Assembly: GCA_015478945.1 (NCBI GenBank) | Contig: JABUQX010148462.1 | Span: forward strand, 1 to 11,915 | Source: Trachelipus rathkii | Taxonomy: Eukaryota > Arthropoda > Malacostraca > Isopoda > Trachelipodidae | DNA length: 11,915 nucleotides | Direction of reading: 5' to 3' | In this document: in pieces, positions 1-6,146 of the stretch | Position numbering within the stretch: position 1 is the first letter of the stretch | How the letters are laid out: each line of letters opens with the position of its first letter | Program-made: the position numbers and the translations under genes | Notes under the pieces: generated by a model | The model's input: only the letters and a program-made list of their open reading frames with translations | Told to the model about the DNA's origin: nothing | Database searches by the model: none

Positions 1-184
1 AATGGGCTTGCCGCAGGATAAAGTGATGGAGAATATCCAACGCTATGGCAATACCACCAGTGGCACCATTCCCCTCTGCTTATGGGATTGGAAAGACAAA
101 TTGAAAAAAGGCGACAACCTTGTGTTGGCTGCCTTTGGCGGTGGATTCACCTGGGGTGCCACCCTAGTAAAATGGGCCATTTGA
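1..184 (+). CDS. fabH: Beta-ketoacyl-ACP synthase III (FabH), C-terminal fragment
   Basis: This is the last 60 or so codons of FabH; the gene begins before the window. FabH condenses acetyl-CoA (or another acyl-CoA) with malonyl-ACP to start type II fatty acid synthesis in the cytoplasm. The fragment carries the family's conserved asparagine in the segment [10 protein letters not shown], corresponding to the Asn of the Cys-His-Asn triad, and the glycine-rich C-terminal loop FGGGFTWGA that closes the active site. It ends in KWAI, as the family usually does, so the 3' end is intact. The methionine at base 2 is internal, not the true start. About 100 bp separate it from the next gene. That gap has only a weak bulged hairpin (213-237, ACAC/GTGT stem with an A6 loop) as a possible terminator. 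Confidence 0.93.
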   Translation, partial: MGLPQDKVMENIQRYGNTTSGTIPLCLWDWKDKLKKGDNLVLAAFGGGFTWGATLVKWAI

Positions 185-253
185 TTTCATAAGAAAAGAA
201 ATACTTTGGAAGGGTAACACAAAAAAGTGTCGCTACCTTGTGCAAAGAGATAG

Positions 254-295
254 TTTTCGCATCATGAATCTGATAATACCTCACAGATGCGAAAA
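254..295 (+). promoter_or_regulatory. Perfect 10-bp inverted repeat containing the next gene's start codon
   Basis: The left arm TTTTCGCATC (254-263) and right arm GATGCGAAAA (286-295) are exact reverse complements separated by 22 bases. In RNA the stem could extend by a G-U and an A-U pair (253/296, 252/297). The right arm includes the ATG at 287-289 of the L,D-transpeptidase-like gene, so a folded transcript would pair the start codon. A regulatory role is inference; the complementarity itself is seen directly. Confidence 0.45.
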
Positions 296-943
296 TTTTT
301 TTATTTTTTCCTCACTATTATTGGGCTAAGCCTTCTCGCGATTCTGCTCATTTTCGGTCGCAATACCAAAGGACAGCGAATTATCTACGCGATGGCTACA
401 CCTAATGCGGATAAACTCGAAGCGGAGCAAATTGCCAATGAAAAAATTCTGGCAACACATGGCGAGAAGATAAAGCTTTATGCAAAGGCAAAAGGCATGG
501 ATACCAATATCTGTTTTCTAATCAACATGAAACTATTCAGCGGACATCCGCGCTTTTTTGTGTACGATCTGAACCAAAATTTAGTATTGGAAAATGGGCT
601 TGTTACGCATGGACGCTGTAATCAGACCTATCAAATAAAACGACAGTATGGCAATGTCATAGGCTGTGGGTGCACATCGCTGGGGCGTTACAAAATTGGT
701 GCAAAATACTACGGAAAGTTTGGCCTTGCTTATAAGTTGCATGGTCTCGATGCTACTAATAACAAAGCCTTGGAGCGATTTGTGGTACTTCATTCCCACG
801 ATTGCGTTCCGGACGAAGCAGCCTCGCTCCCAATTTGCCAGCGCGATGGATGCCCTACGGTGGCTCCTGTTTTTCTGAAAGCTTTATCCGCCATCATCGA
901 CAAGAGCAAGAAGCCCATAGCGATGGAAATTTTTGACGAGTAA
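287..943 (+). CDS. YkuD_2-type L,D-transpeptidase-like protein, membrane anchored
   Basis: A 218-residue protein with an N-terminal hydrophobic segment (about residues 5-24) and a periplasmic domain resembling the murein L,D-transpeptidase catalytic family (YkuD_2, PF13645). L,D-transpeptidases use a cysteine to form 3-3 peptidoglycan cross-links or to attach proteins to the wall. Family-like features are TSLGRYKIG (130-138), a conserved LHSH segment with candidate catalytic histidine H169 or H171, and a GCPTV segment with the likely nucleophile C189. The usual SxGC signature is altered: the Ser position is R186 (RDGC). C173 and C184 are extra cysteines close to the active site. The start at 287 is supported by the membrane segment following directly, and it sits inside an inverted repeat. 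A second ATG at 264 opens a 21-codon out-of-frame reading frame overlapping this start. The family call is good; activity is uncertain because of the altered motif. Confidence 0.75.
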   Translation: MRKFFYFFLTIIGLSLLAILLIFGRNTKGQRIIYAMATPNADKLEAEQIANEKILATHGEKIKLYAKAKGMDTNICFLINMKLFSGHPRFFVYDLNQNLVLENGLVTHGRCNQTYQIKRQYGNVIGCGCTSLGRYKIGAKYYGKFGLAYKLHGLDATNNKALERFVVLHSHDCVPDEAASLPICQRDGCPTVAPVFLKALSAIIDKSKKPIAMEIFDE

Positions 944-1057
944 CCTTATTGACTCCATTGCAAATTCTAGGAAATCTATGCTAAGAGATAAGAATTATAC
1001 CTTCATGACCCAACGATGATACTATAAATCTTGTCTTAACAGAAAATGTAGATAGAT

Positions 1058-2317
1058 ATGAGAAAAATTTCCTTCATTGCACTAATAAGTTGCTTCACTT
1101 TCAATACCCATGCCGTTGTCAAACGTGTGCTGTTTATCGGAAACAGTTATACAGGAACTAATAGCTTGCCCAATATGGTCGCCAGTGTGGCAGCTTCCAT
1201 GGGCGATGAAGTAATATTCGACTCGAACACACCCGGCGGATACACCCTCAAAGGGCATGCTACCAATGCTACCACAATAGCTAAAATACAGGAAGGTGGA
1301 TGGGATTATGTGGTGCTGCAAGATCAGAGCCAAACACCGGCCTTGCCAGACGATCACGTAGCCACCGAAGTATATCCCTATGCTGCCCAACTCGACAGCA
1401 TGATTAAGGCTTCCAACCCTTGTGCCCAAACCGTTTTTTACATGACCTGGGGATACAAAAATGGAGACGCTAGCAACTGCCCATTTTGGCCGCCAATTTG
1501 TACCTACGAAGGAATGGACAGCTTATTGCGTCTTCGTTACATGACCATGGCCGACGATAACGATGCGTTAGTATCACCCGTTGGAGCCGTACGCAGAAAG
1601 ATAAGAGCCAACTATCCCGCTATCGAATTGTACACCAACGACGGTTCGCACCCGTCGGTAGCGGGCACCTATGCCGCTGCCGTAACGTTCTACACAATTT
1701 TGTTTAAGAAAGACCCAACAACTATTACATTTTCAAACGGTGTTAACGCTGCGGACGCCACGGCAATCCGGCTGATGGCAAAAGAAGTAGCCTTCGATTC
1801 GCTTTCTACTTGGCATGTGGATGAATATGTTGCCACTGCGAATTTTACCTCCTCCGTCACCGATAACCAAGCTACCTTTACCAATACCTCCGCGAATGCA
1901 CAGGCCTATAGTTGGGACTTCGGCAATGGTACTACCTCTATAGAAACTGCCCCCATCTGCAATTATGCAGCCCCTGGCGCTTACAATGTAACATTGATTG
2001 CCACGGATACCTGTAGCAGCACGAGCGATACTTTTTCTGCAACGATTAATATTGGAGGAACCAGTATCGATAATATTGAATCGAATCTTCTTAAAATTTA
2101 TCCTAATCCGGCATCAACGCGCCTCACGGTAGCCCACCACACAAAATCTATTGATGCCATACGCATTTTCAACAATGTGGGCGCAGTGGTTCATGCTCCG
2201 GTAGATTATAAGGCAGCAGGTGTTGATATTGACATTGCAGCACTTCCCGCAGGCATTTATTTTGTAGAAATAGCAGTGAACAACCGCTTGGGCATGAAAA
2301 AGTTTGTAAAGCAATAA
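1058..2317 (+). CDS. Secreted SGNH-type esterase with PKD and T9SS sorting domains
   Basis: A 419-residue exported protein. Residues 1-19 form a signal peptide (basic start, hydrophobic core, ending THA). The catalytic domain (about 22-240) fits the SGNH/GDSL hydrolase fold: block I is GNSYT with nucleophile S30 and block V is DGSHP with D195 and H198, leaving the catalytic triad complete. Such enzymes remove acyl groups from carbohydrates or lipids; the substrate cannot be read from sequence. A PKD-type immunoglobulin-like domain follows (about 260-332; YSWDFGNGT is its signature). Residues 345-419 are a type A Por secretion sorting domain (KIYPNPAS, then the GIYFVEI strand), which directs export by the type IX system and usually anchoring on the cell surface. 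The gene stands alone, 114 bp after the previous gene and before a long noncoding stretch. No clear -7 box was seen upstream. Confidence 0.85.
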   Translation: MRKISFIALISCFTFNTHAVVKRVLFIGNSYTGTNSLPNMVASVAASMGDEVIFDSNTPGGYTLKGHATNATTIAKIQEGGWDYVVLQDQSQTPALPDDHVATEVYPYAAQLDSMIKASNPCAQTVFYMTWGYKNGDASNCPFWPPICTYEGMDSLLRLRYMTMADDNDALVSPVGAVRRKIRANYPAIELYTNDGSHPSVAGTYAAAVTFYTILFKKDPTTITFSNGVNAADATAIRLMAKEVAFDSLSTWHVDEYVATANFTSSVTDNQATFTNTSANAQAYSWDFGNGTTSIETAPICNYAAPGAYNVTLIATDTCSSTSDTFSATINIGGTSIDNIESNLLKIYPNPASTRLTVAHHTKSIDAIRIFNNVGAVVHAPVDYKAAGVDIDIAALPAGIYFVEIAVNNRLGMKKFVKQ

Positions 2318-2331
2318 GCGATTTTACAAAC
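2302..2331 (+). terminator. Possible hairpin over the esterase stop codon
   Basis: GTTTGTAAA (2302-2310) and TTTACAAAC (2323-2331) are exact reverse complements with a 12-base loop containing the stop codon (2315-2317). The stem is AT-rich and is not followed by a T tract, so it is at best a weak terminator or an mRNA 3'-end stabilising structure. Confidence 0.3.
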
Positions 2332-2583
2332 ATTCCTGCTTTGTTGAGAAGAATCGATTAGCGAAAAAAATAAGTACGAATTAAAGATAGGGATCGTTTT
2401 TTCATGGGTATAGTTTTTGACATTTCAGGAGGAATATTCGCCTGCAACTCAGTCATCACCTCACCAAATCTGCGGAAACTTTCCAGTAAAAATATCCCTA
2501 CTTTGCCTTTCCTACCGAGCACAAATAGAAAAAATAACACATCTCTTCTATTTAATTCTTCATTCAACCCGCATCCCTACTTT
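2332..2583. other. Noncoding spacer before the tandem array
   Basis: No convincing gene lies here. Short open frames on both strands have no recognisable motif and no promoter box. An 11-bp direct repeat, ATCCCTACTTT, occurs at 2494-2504 and 2573-2583, the second copy abutting the first unit of the tandem array. Confidence 0.5.
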
Positions 2584-2877
2584 CAGCCAATCATATAGTC
2601 AACACAGCTAATATATTTTCCTGCACAGCCAATCATATAGTCAACACAGCTAATATATTTTCCTGCACAGCCAATCATATAGTCAACACAGTTAATATAT
2701 TTCCCTGCACAGCCATTCATATAGTCAACACAGTTAATATATTTTCCTGCACAGCCAATCATATAGTCTGCACAGCTAATATAATCGTACGCACAGCCCA
2801 TTAATTAGTGCTCACAGCCCATCATATAGTCCACATAGTTTATATAATCGTACGCACAGCTCATCAAATAGCGCGCA
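2584..2877. repeat. Tandem array: 14 units of 21 bp, arranged as 42-bp dimers
   Basis: Units begin with 'cag' at 2584, 2605, 2626, 2647, 2668, 2689, 2710, 2731, 2752, 2773, 2794, 2815 and 2857; the unit at 2836 begins 'tag'. The spacing is exactly 21 bp throughout. Odd units (A type) continue cagccaatcatatag; even units (B type) continue cagctaatatattttc, so the left part has a 42-bp period. Units 2584-2667 are two identical A-B dimers, the next few differ at one to three bases, and units from 2773 onward diverge strongly (several end in cgtacgca). No spacers separate the units, so it is not a CRISPR array. Because 21 is a multiple of three, a minus-strand frame (2583-2801) stays open and would encode a Cys-containing heptapeptide repeat, but it is closed by a TAA two codons upstream of its ATG and probably is not a gene. 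Function unknown. Confidence 0.93.
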
Positions 2878-3495
2878 AAGTGGCACGGTGCTCACCCCCA
2901 TTAGTGGGCAACCTTCCTTTCCTGTAAAGAATAGTGCAACTTTTAGCTATTCATCTGATTTCCTCCTGCATTCTCGTCAAATGGCCGGGCTGTCATGCAA
3001 TCAAAATCCCAATGACCTTCATTTTACACTATCGCAATGCCCTGTCGCAATATCCACAGAATCAATGATTTTGCCATCGTGCATAGCTGCTTCGCTATCA
3101 GTTCTGGTAGGAGCTAGATAGCAGACACCGATCTATGGGTCAGGTTTATATCGCTCCAATATCCTGAAGGGATGGATTCATTTATTAATATCTATCAGCC
3201 GACAAAAAGCCACATTCGCTAAATTCTCTAACAAAATCAGATGGCAAGTATCCAAAATCCTGTTAGGTAATAAGTGCAATAGTTTTATTATGCCAAAAAA
3301 ACCAGCCACCCTTAGCGGCCGCATTTATATCATCAATTTAGCCAACTACGAAATCCGATTGTCAATAAATTTAATAAGGAATAAGCTAGCCTTAAAAACC
3401 AGGGATATGTTCGGCGTGTGCCAATTCAAATGCGGAAGCCATTCTTTATAGGTTGAGTCAAATAACAATTCTCACAGTCTTCGCATTTGTTTGTT
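2878..3495. other. Intergenic region with REP-like hairpins, no convincing gene
   Basis: About 600 bp with no gene that can be supported. Between 3083 and 3190 lie short inverted repeats: ATAGC/GCTAT (3083-3087 and 3094-3098), TAGAT/ATCTA (3115-3119 and 3131-3135) and ATCC/GGAT (3161-3164 and 3170-3173). They are followed by an AT-rich tail (3177-3190). The wording 'ctgaagggatg...tttattaata' recalls dispersed palindromic elements common between genes in Bacteroidota. A 53-codon frame at 3290-3451 has no recognisable features. Confidence 0.4.
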
Positions 3496-3503
3496 TATTT
3501 TTG
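3496..3503 (+). promoter_or_regulatory. Bacteroidota -7 box upstream of the small conserved protein
   Basis: TATTTTTG matches the Bacteroidota consensus TAnnTTTG exactly and lies 43 bases before the ATG at 3547. No well-spaced -33 TTG was seen, so this rests on the -7 element and its position only. Confidence 0.4.
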
Positions 3504-3546
3504 AATAGTCAATTTACAATTAACAGTCGCAAAAAACGTAAACGTT

Positions 3547-3894
3547 ATGATGGATCAATCGGCATCGATGCGTACCCTGAGCCAGGTGATGGAAAAATTA
3601 AAATCCAAAGGCCACGATCACGAGTTGGTATTGCATAGCAGCGGCAGGCTGCAAAACGAAGAAAGCGGTCGGAAATACAGCCCTCAAGACTTGGAGATGG
3701 TGAAAACCTATCGATTCGAAGGCATGTCTGACCCCGCAGACAATGCAGTGCTTTATCTGGTAAGAGATAAAGAAGGCCAATTTAGTTATATGCTGGATTC
3801 CTATGGGGCAGAAAGCAACAATAGCGGCGAAGATTTTGCTAATTTCCTGAGGGCGATTCCTGCCGGAACAGAATGGAATGATGAAGACGAGTAA
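3547..3894 (+). CDS. Small conserved Bacteroidota protein of unknown function
   Basis: A 115-residue soluble, acidic protein with no signal peptide or membrane segment. It resembles, from memory, a family of roughly 100-residue Bacteroidota proteins often labelled 'phosphoribosylpyrophosphate synthetase' in databases. Shared traits are an N-terminal TLSQVMEKLKSKG helix (about 10-22), a central YRFEGMSDPADNAVLYLV block (about 57-74) and a following strand ending in LDSYGA. It is far too short for, and lacks the motifs of, a real PRPP synthetase, so that label should not be trusted. Two consecutive ATG codons (3547 and 3550) could start it. It is monocistronic: a -7 box lies 43 bases upstream and a strong terminator begins 15 bases after the stop. 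The terminator is shared with the converging dehydrogenase gene. Confidence 0.75.
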   Translation: MMDQSASMRTLSQVMEKLKSKGHDHELVLHSSGRLQNEESGRKYSPQDLEMVKTYRFEGMSDPADNAVLYLVRDKEGQFSYMLDSYGAESNNSGEDFANFLRAIPAGTEWNDEDE

Positions 3895-3909
3895 TCGAAT
3901 CGTTTGAAA

Positions 3910-3944
3910 AAAAGCGGTGCTGAATGATTATCAGCACCGCTTTT
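3910..3944. terminator. Bidirectional intrinsic terminator
   Basis: AAAAGCGGTGCTGA (3910-3923) and TCAGCACCGCTTTT (3931-3944) form a perfect 14-bp stem around a 7-base loop. The A run on the left and T run on the right let it work in both directions. It lies between two convergent genes ending at 3894 (+) and 3963 (-), so one element probably ends both transcripts. Confidence 0.9.
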
Positions 3945-3962
3945 GGTAAAAAAATAGCAACC

Positions 3963-4778
3963 TTAATCTAGAAACAAATCGGTGTAAAGAGGCATATTCG
4001 GATTAACAGCATAATGCGTGAAATCTTGGATGCCCGTACTTCTCAGTAACTCTTCGTCAATAATCTGATTGCCCGAAAAGGAGACATCTTTCTGTAGAAT
4101 TTCAAATACCGTATCGGCAACTATTTCCGGATGTCGGCTGCACTGCATCAGCTTATCTCCGCCCAGCAAGTTCTGCACGGCAGCAGTGGCAATGGTAGTC
4201 CGGGGCCACAAGGAATTACTGGCAATCTTACCTTTAAATTCTTCTGCCCAACCCATCGCCATCATTGTCATATTGTATTTGCTTAGGGTATAGGCAACAT
4301 GGGGTCCTAGCCATTTGGGCTCAAGATTTAGCGGCGGCGATAGCGTTACTATGTGTGCACTTTCAGACTGTAGCAAGTGCGGAATGCAATGCTGCGTCAC
4401 CAAAAAAGTGCCTCTCACATTGATGTCGTGCATCAGATCGAACCGCTTGGCAGGCGTATCCTGTGTGCTGCTAAGCGCTATGGCGGAAGCGTTGTTTATC
4501 ACACCATCCAGCCCCCCGAATGCTGCTACTGCCTGTGCCACCGCGGCTTCTATTTGCGACTCCTCTCGAATGTCGCAAGCGATAGCCAAGGCCTTTCCAC
4601 CAGCAGCTTCTATCTCCTCAGCCGCCGAAAATATCGTACCTCCCAACTTCGGATTTTCCTCCGTCGATTTTGCTACCACCACTATGTTGGCACCATGTTG
4701 CGCCAGCTTCTTTGCAATCGATTTGCCAATTCCGCGACTGGCACCTGAAATGAAGTATGTTTTATTCTGAAAGATCAT
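3963..4778 (-). CDS. HSDL2-like short-chain dehydrogenase/reductase
   Basis: A cytoplasmic SDR oxidoreductase of 271 residues if started at the ATG at 4778. An upstream ATG at 4820 would give 285 residues but overlaps rodA by 29 bases and adds sequence before the first beta strand, so 4778, 13 bases after the rodA stop, is preferred. The Rossmann motif SGASRGIGK is at 11-19, NNAS at 95-98, and the catalytic set N120, S147, Y163 and K167 is complete. The whole chain resembles the SDR part of hydroxysteroid dehydrogenase-like protein 2, including the SPPLNL segment, AEEFKG and the ending near LFLD. The C-terminal SCP2 sterol-carrier domain of animal HSDL2 is absent. The substrate is unknown, probably a lipid-like alcohol or ketone. 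The gene is last in the mrdA-rodA operon and ends at a strong terminator; a link to cell-wall synthesis is not implied by its family. Confidence 0.88.
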   Translation of the reverse strand: MIFQNKTYFISGASRGIGKSIAKKLAQHGANIVVVAKSTEENPKLGGTIFSAAEEIEAAGGKALAIACDIREESQIEAAVAQAVAAFGGLDGVINNASAIALSSTQDTPAKRFDLMHDINVRGTFLVTQHCIPHLLQSESAHIVTLSPPLNLEPKWLGPHVAYTLSKYNMTMMAMGWAEEFKGKIASNSLWPRTTIATAAVQNLLGGDKLMQCSRHPEIVADTVFEILQKDVSFSGNQIIDEELLRSTGIQDFTHYAVNPNMPLYTDLFLD

Positions 4779-4791
4779 AGATCGATTTTTT

Positions 4792-6114
4792 TTAGCGAAT
4801 GAGTACCAAGCGGTCTGCATCCAGACGAATTAATATAAACATAAGAATACTAAAAGACATTAACGAAGTGCCGCCATAGCTCAAAAAAGGTAGGGTGATG
4901 CCAATTACAGGTGCCAGCCCCATCGTCATGCAAAGATTAATAGCAAAGTGAAAAAACAAGATAGCTCCCACAGAGTAGCAATATACCCTACTAAATACAG
5001 ATCGCTGACGCTCTGCAATATGCACAATGCGCAACAGTAAACTCAGGTAAATCAGTACCAAAATTGTGCTACCTACAAAACCAAATTGCTCACCGATGCC
5101 ACAAAATACGAAGTCGGTATGTTGCTCCGGCACAAAAGAATATTTGGTTTGAGTGCCGTTCATAAATCCTTTACCGATCAAGCCTCCCGAGCCAATGGCA
5201 ATCTTCGACTGGCGCACGTTGTAGTCAGCATCCTGCTTGGGTATCTGCCCTGCCTGCCGGTATTCTATCGGCACGTCTTGACCCAGCATAGAATATATAC
5301 GCTCCACCTGATAGGAACGCAACACTTTGGTAAACACCATGGGCACCGCTACCTGCGAAAACAGCACCGCAATTAGCCAAGCACCACCAATCACCACTGC
5401 AATGACTTTATTGCGCTTAATTTGCTTCCTCGTGAAAAAGAAGACCAACGCCGCTACAACAGTGATAATGATAAACAAGGGAATACGTTCAACCAGTAGG
5501 GTAGCCAGCACAAGACCTACTACTGAAAATGCGAAAATCAATATGAAATTGGGCAACCCCTCGCGGTACATTGCTAGAAAAAAAGAAAAATACACCAATG
5601 CCAAGCCTGTTTCACTTTGCGCAATAATAATAAAACAAGGCACCATCACAATGGCCGCGCCAATCAGCCGTTCTTTTAGCACTGCAAAGCCCGAATCGCA
5701 AGTGGCGATGAAGCGCGCCAAAGCTAAAGCAGTAAAAGTTTTGCAGAGCTCGCCCGGTTGGAATGTAAACGAGCCAAATTTAATAAAGCTGTGCGAACCC
5801 TTCACATCCGCACCAATAACAAAGGTGGCTAACAATAGAAATATCCCCAAAACATACGAAAGGTAGGCAACTGAATAGAAGAATTTACTGTCTGTGAAAA
5901 TAATTATCAACCCCAAAAACAGCGAAATGCCCAGCCAGGTCAACTGCCGCATGTGGCTTTTTCCAAAATTGAAAAACGGCTCGTGAATACTCGTATATTC
6001 AGAAGAATATACCGCCGCTACGCCGATGCAAACTAATGTTAGATACAGAAAAAAGGTAAGCCAGTCTATACGAGAAGTCAGCGACTTGCGGGGTATGGCA
6101 GCGGTAGTGTACAT
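4792..6114 (-). CDS. rodA: RodA, SEDS-family peptidoglycan glycosyltransferase
   Basis: A 440-residue polytopic membrane protein of the SEDS family. RodA polymerises lipid II into glycan strands during lateral wall growth and works as a complex with PBP2, whose gene lies 32 bp upstream in the same orientation. Family motifs in order: FQPGE (118-122; other members often have Ser or Ala in place of this Gly), the extracellular-loop end NVRQSKIAIGSGGLIGKG (299-316), VPEQHTDF (328-335) and the signature GLAPVIGITLPFLSYGGTS (399-417). An acidic residue just before the NVRQSK segment (D295 or D297) may correspond to the essential aspartate of characterised RodA proteins. Hydrophobic helices are spread along the chain, compatible with the usual ten. 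Pairing with mrdA makes RodA more likely than FtsW. Translation ends 13 bp before the dehydrogenase start, suggesting one transcript. Confidence 0.95.
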   Translation of the reverse strand: MYTTAAIPRKSLTSRIDWLTFFLYLTLVCIGVAAVYSSEYTSIHEPFFNFGKSHMRQLTWLGISLFLGLIIIFTDSKFFYSVAYLSYVLGIFLLLATFVIGADVKGSHSFIKFGSFTFQPGELCKTFTALALARFIATCDSGFAVLKERLIGAAIVMVPCFIIIAQSETGLALVYFSFFLAMYREGLPNFILIFAFSVVGLVLATLLVERIPLFIIITVVAALVFFFTRKQIKRNKVIAVVIGGAWLIAVLFSQVAVPMVFTKVLRSYQVERIYSMLGQDVPIEYRQAGQIPKQDADYNVRQSKIAIGSGGLIGKGFMNGTQTKYSFVPEQHTDFVFCGIGEQFGFVGSTILVLIYLSLLLRIVHIAERQRSVFSRVYCYSVGAILFFHFAINLCMTMGLAPVIGITLPFLSYGGTSLMSFSILMFILIRLDADRLVLIR

Positions 6115-6146
6115 ATTCTGTAGGAGCGAATTCGGGATTTACAATT

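Noticed and set aside
213..237. Intrinsic terminator after fabH.
   Set aside because: The stem is short, needs a three-base bulge and is followed by only two T residues.
2358..2567. A 69-residue minus-strand frame upstream of the tandem array, with two overlapping plus-strand frames.
   Set aside because: All have unremarkable composition, no known motif and overlap one another; nothing favours any of them as a gene.
2584..2877. CRISPR array.
   Set aside because: Units are contiguous with no variable spacers, and no cas gene is nearby.
2888..3121. A 77-codon plus-strand frame after the tandem array.
   Set aside because: Its 3' part runs through REP-like hairpins and the product shows no domain, signal peptide or membrane segment.
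3290..3451. A 53-codon plus-strand frame with a basic N-terminus, between the repeat region and the small conserved gene.
   Set aside because: No recognisable motif, no perfect promoter box and no clear ribosome binding site; a frame of this length is expected by chance.
3453..3638. A frame starting at TTG with a hydrophobic N-terminus, overlapping the small conserved gene.
   Set aside because: It lies in another frame of the better supported gene at 3547 and its second half is simply an out-of-frame reading of that gene.
4315..4770. Long plus-strand frames opposite the SDR gene, and similar long frames opposite rodA and mrdA.
   Set aside because: They are antisense readings of strongly supported genes and show no motif of their own.
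4779..4820. Upstream ATG at 4820 as start of the SDR gene.
   Set aside because: It overlaps rodA by 29 bases and adds 14 residues before the first Rossmann strand; the ATG at 4778 fits family length better.
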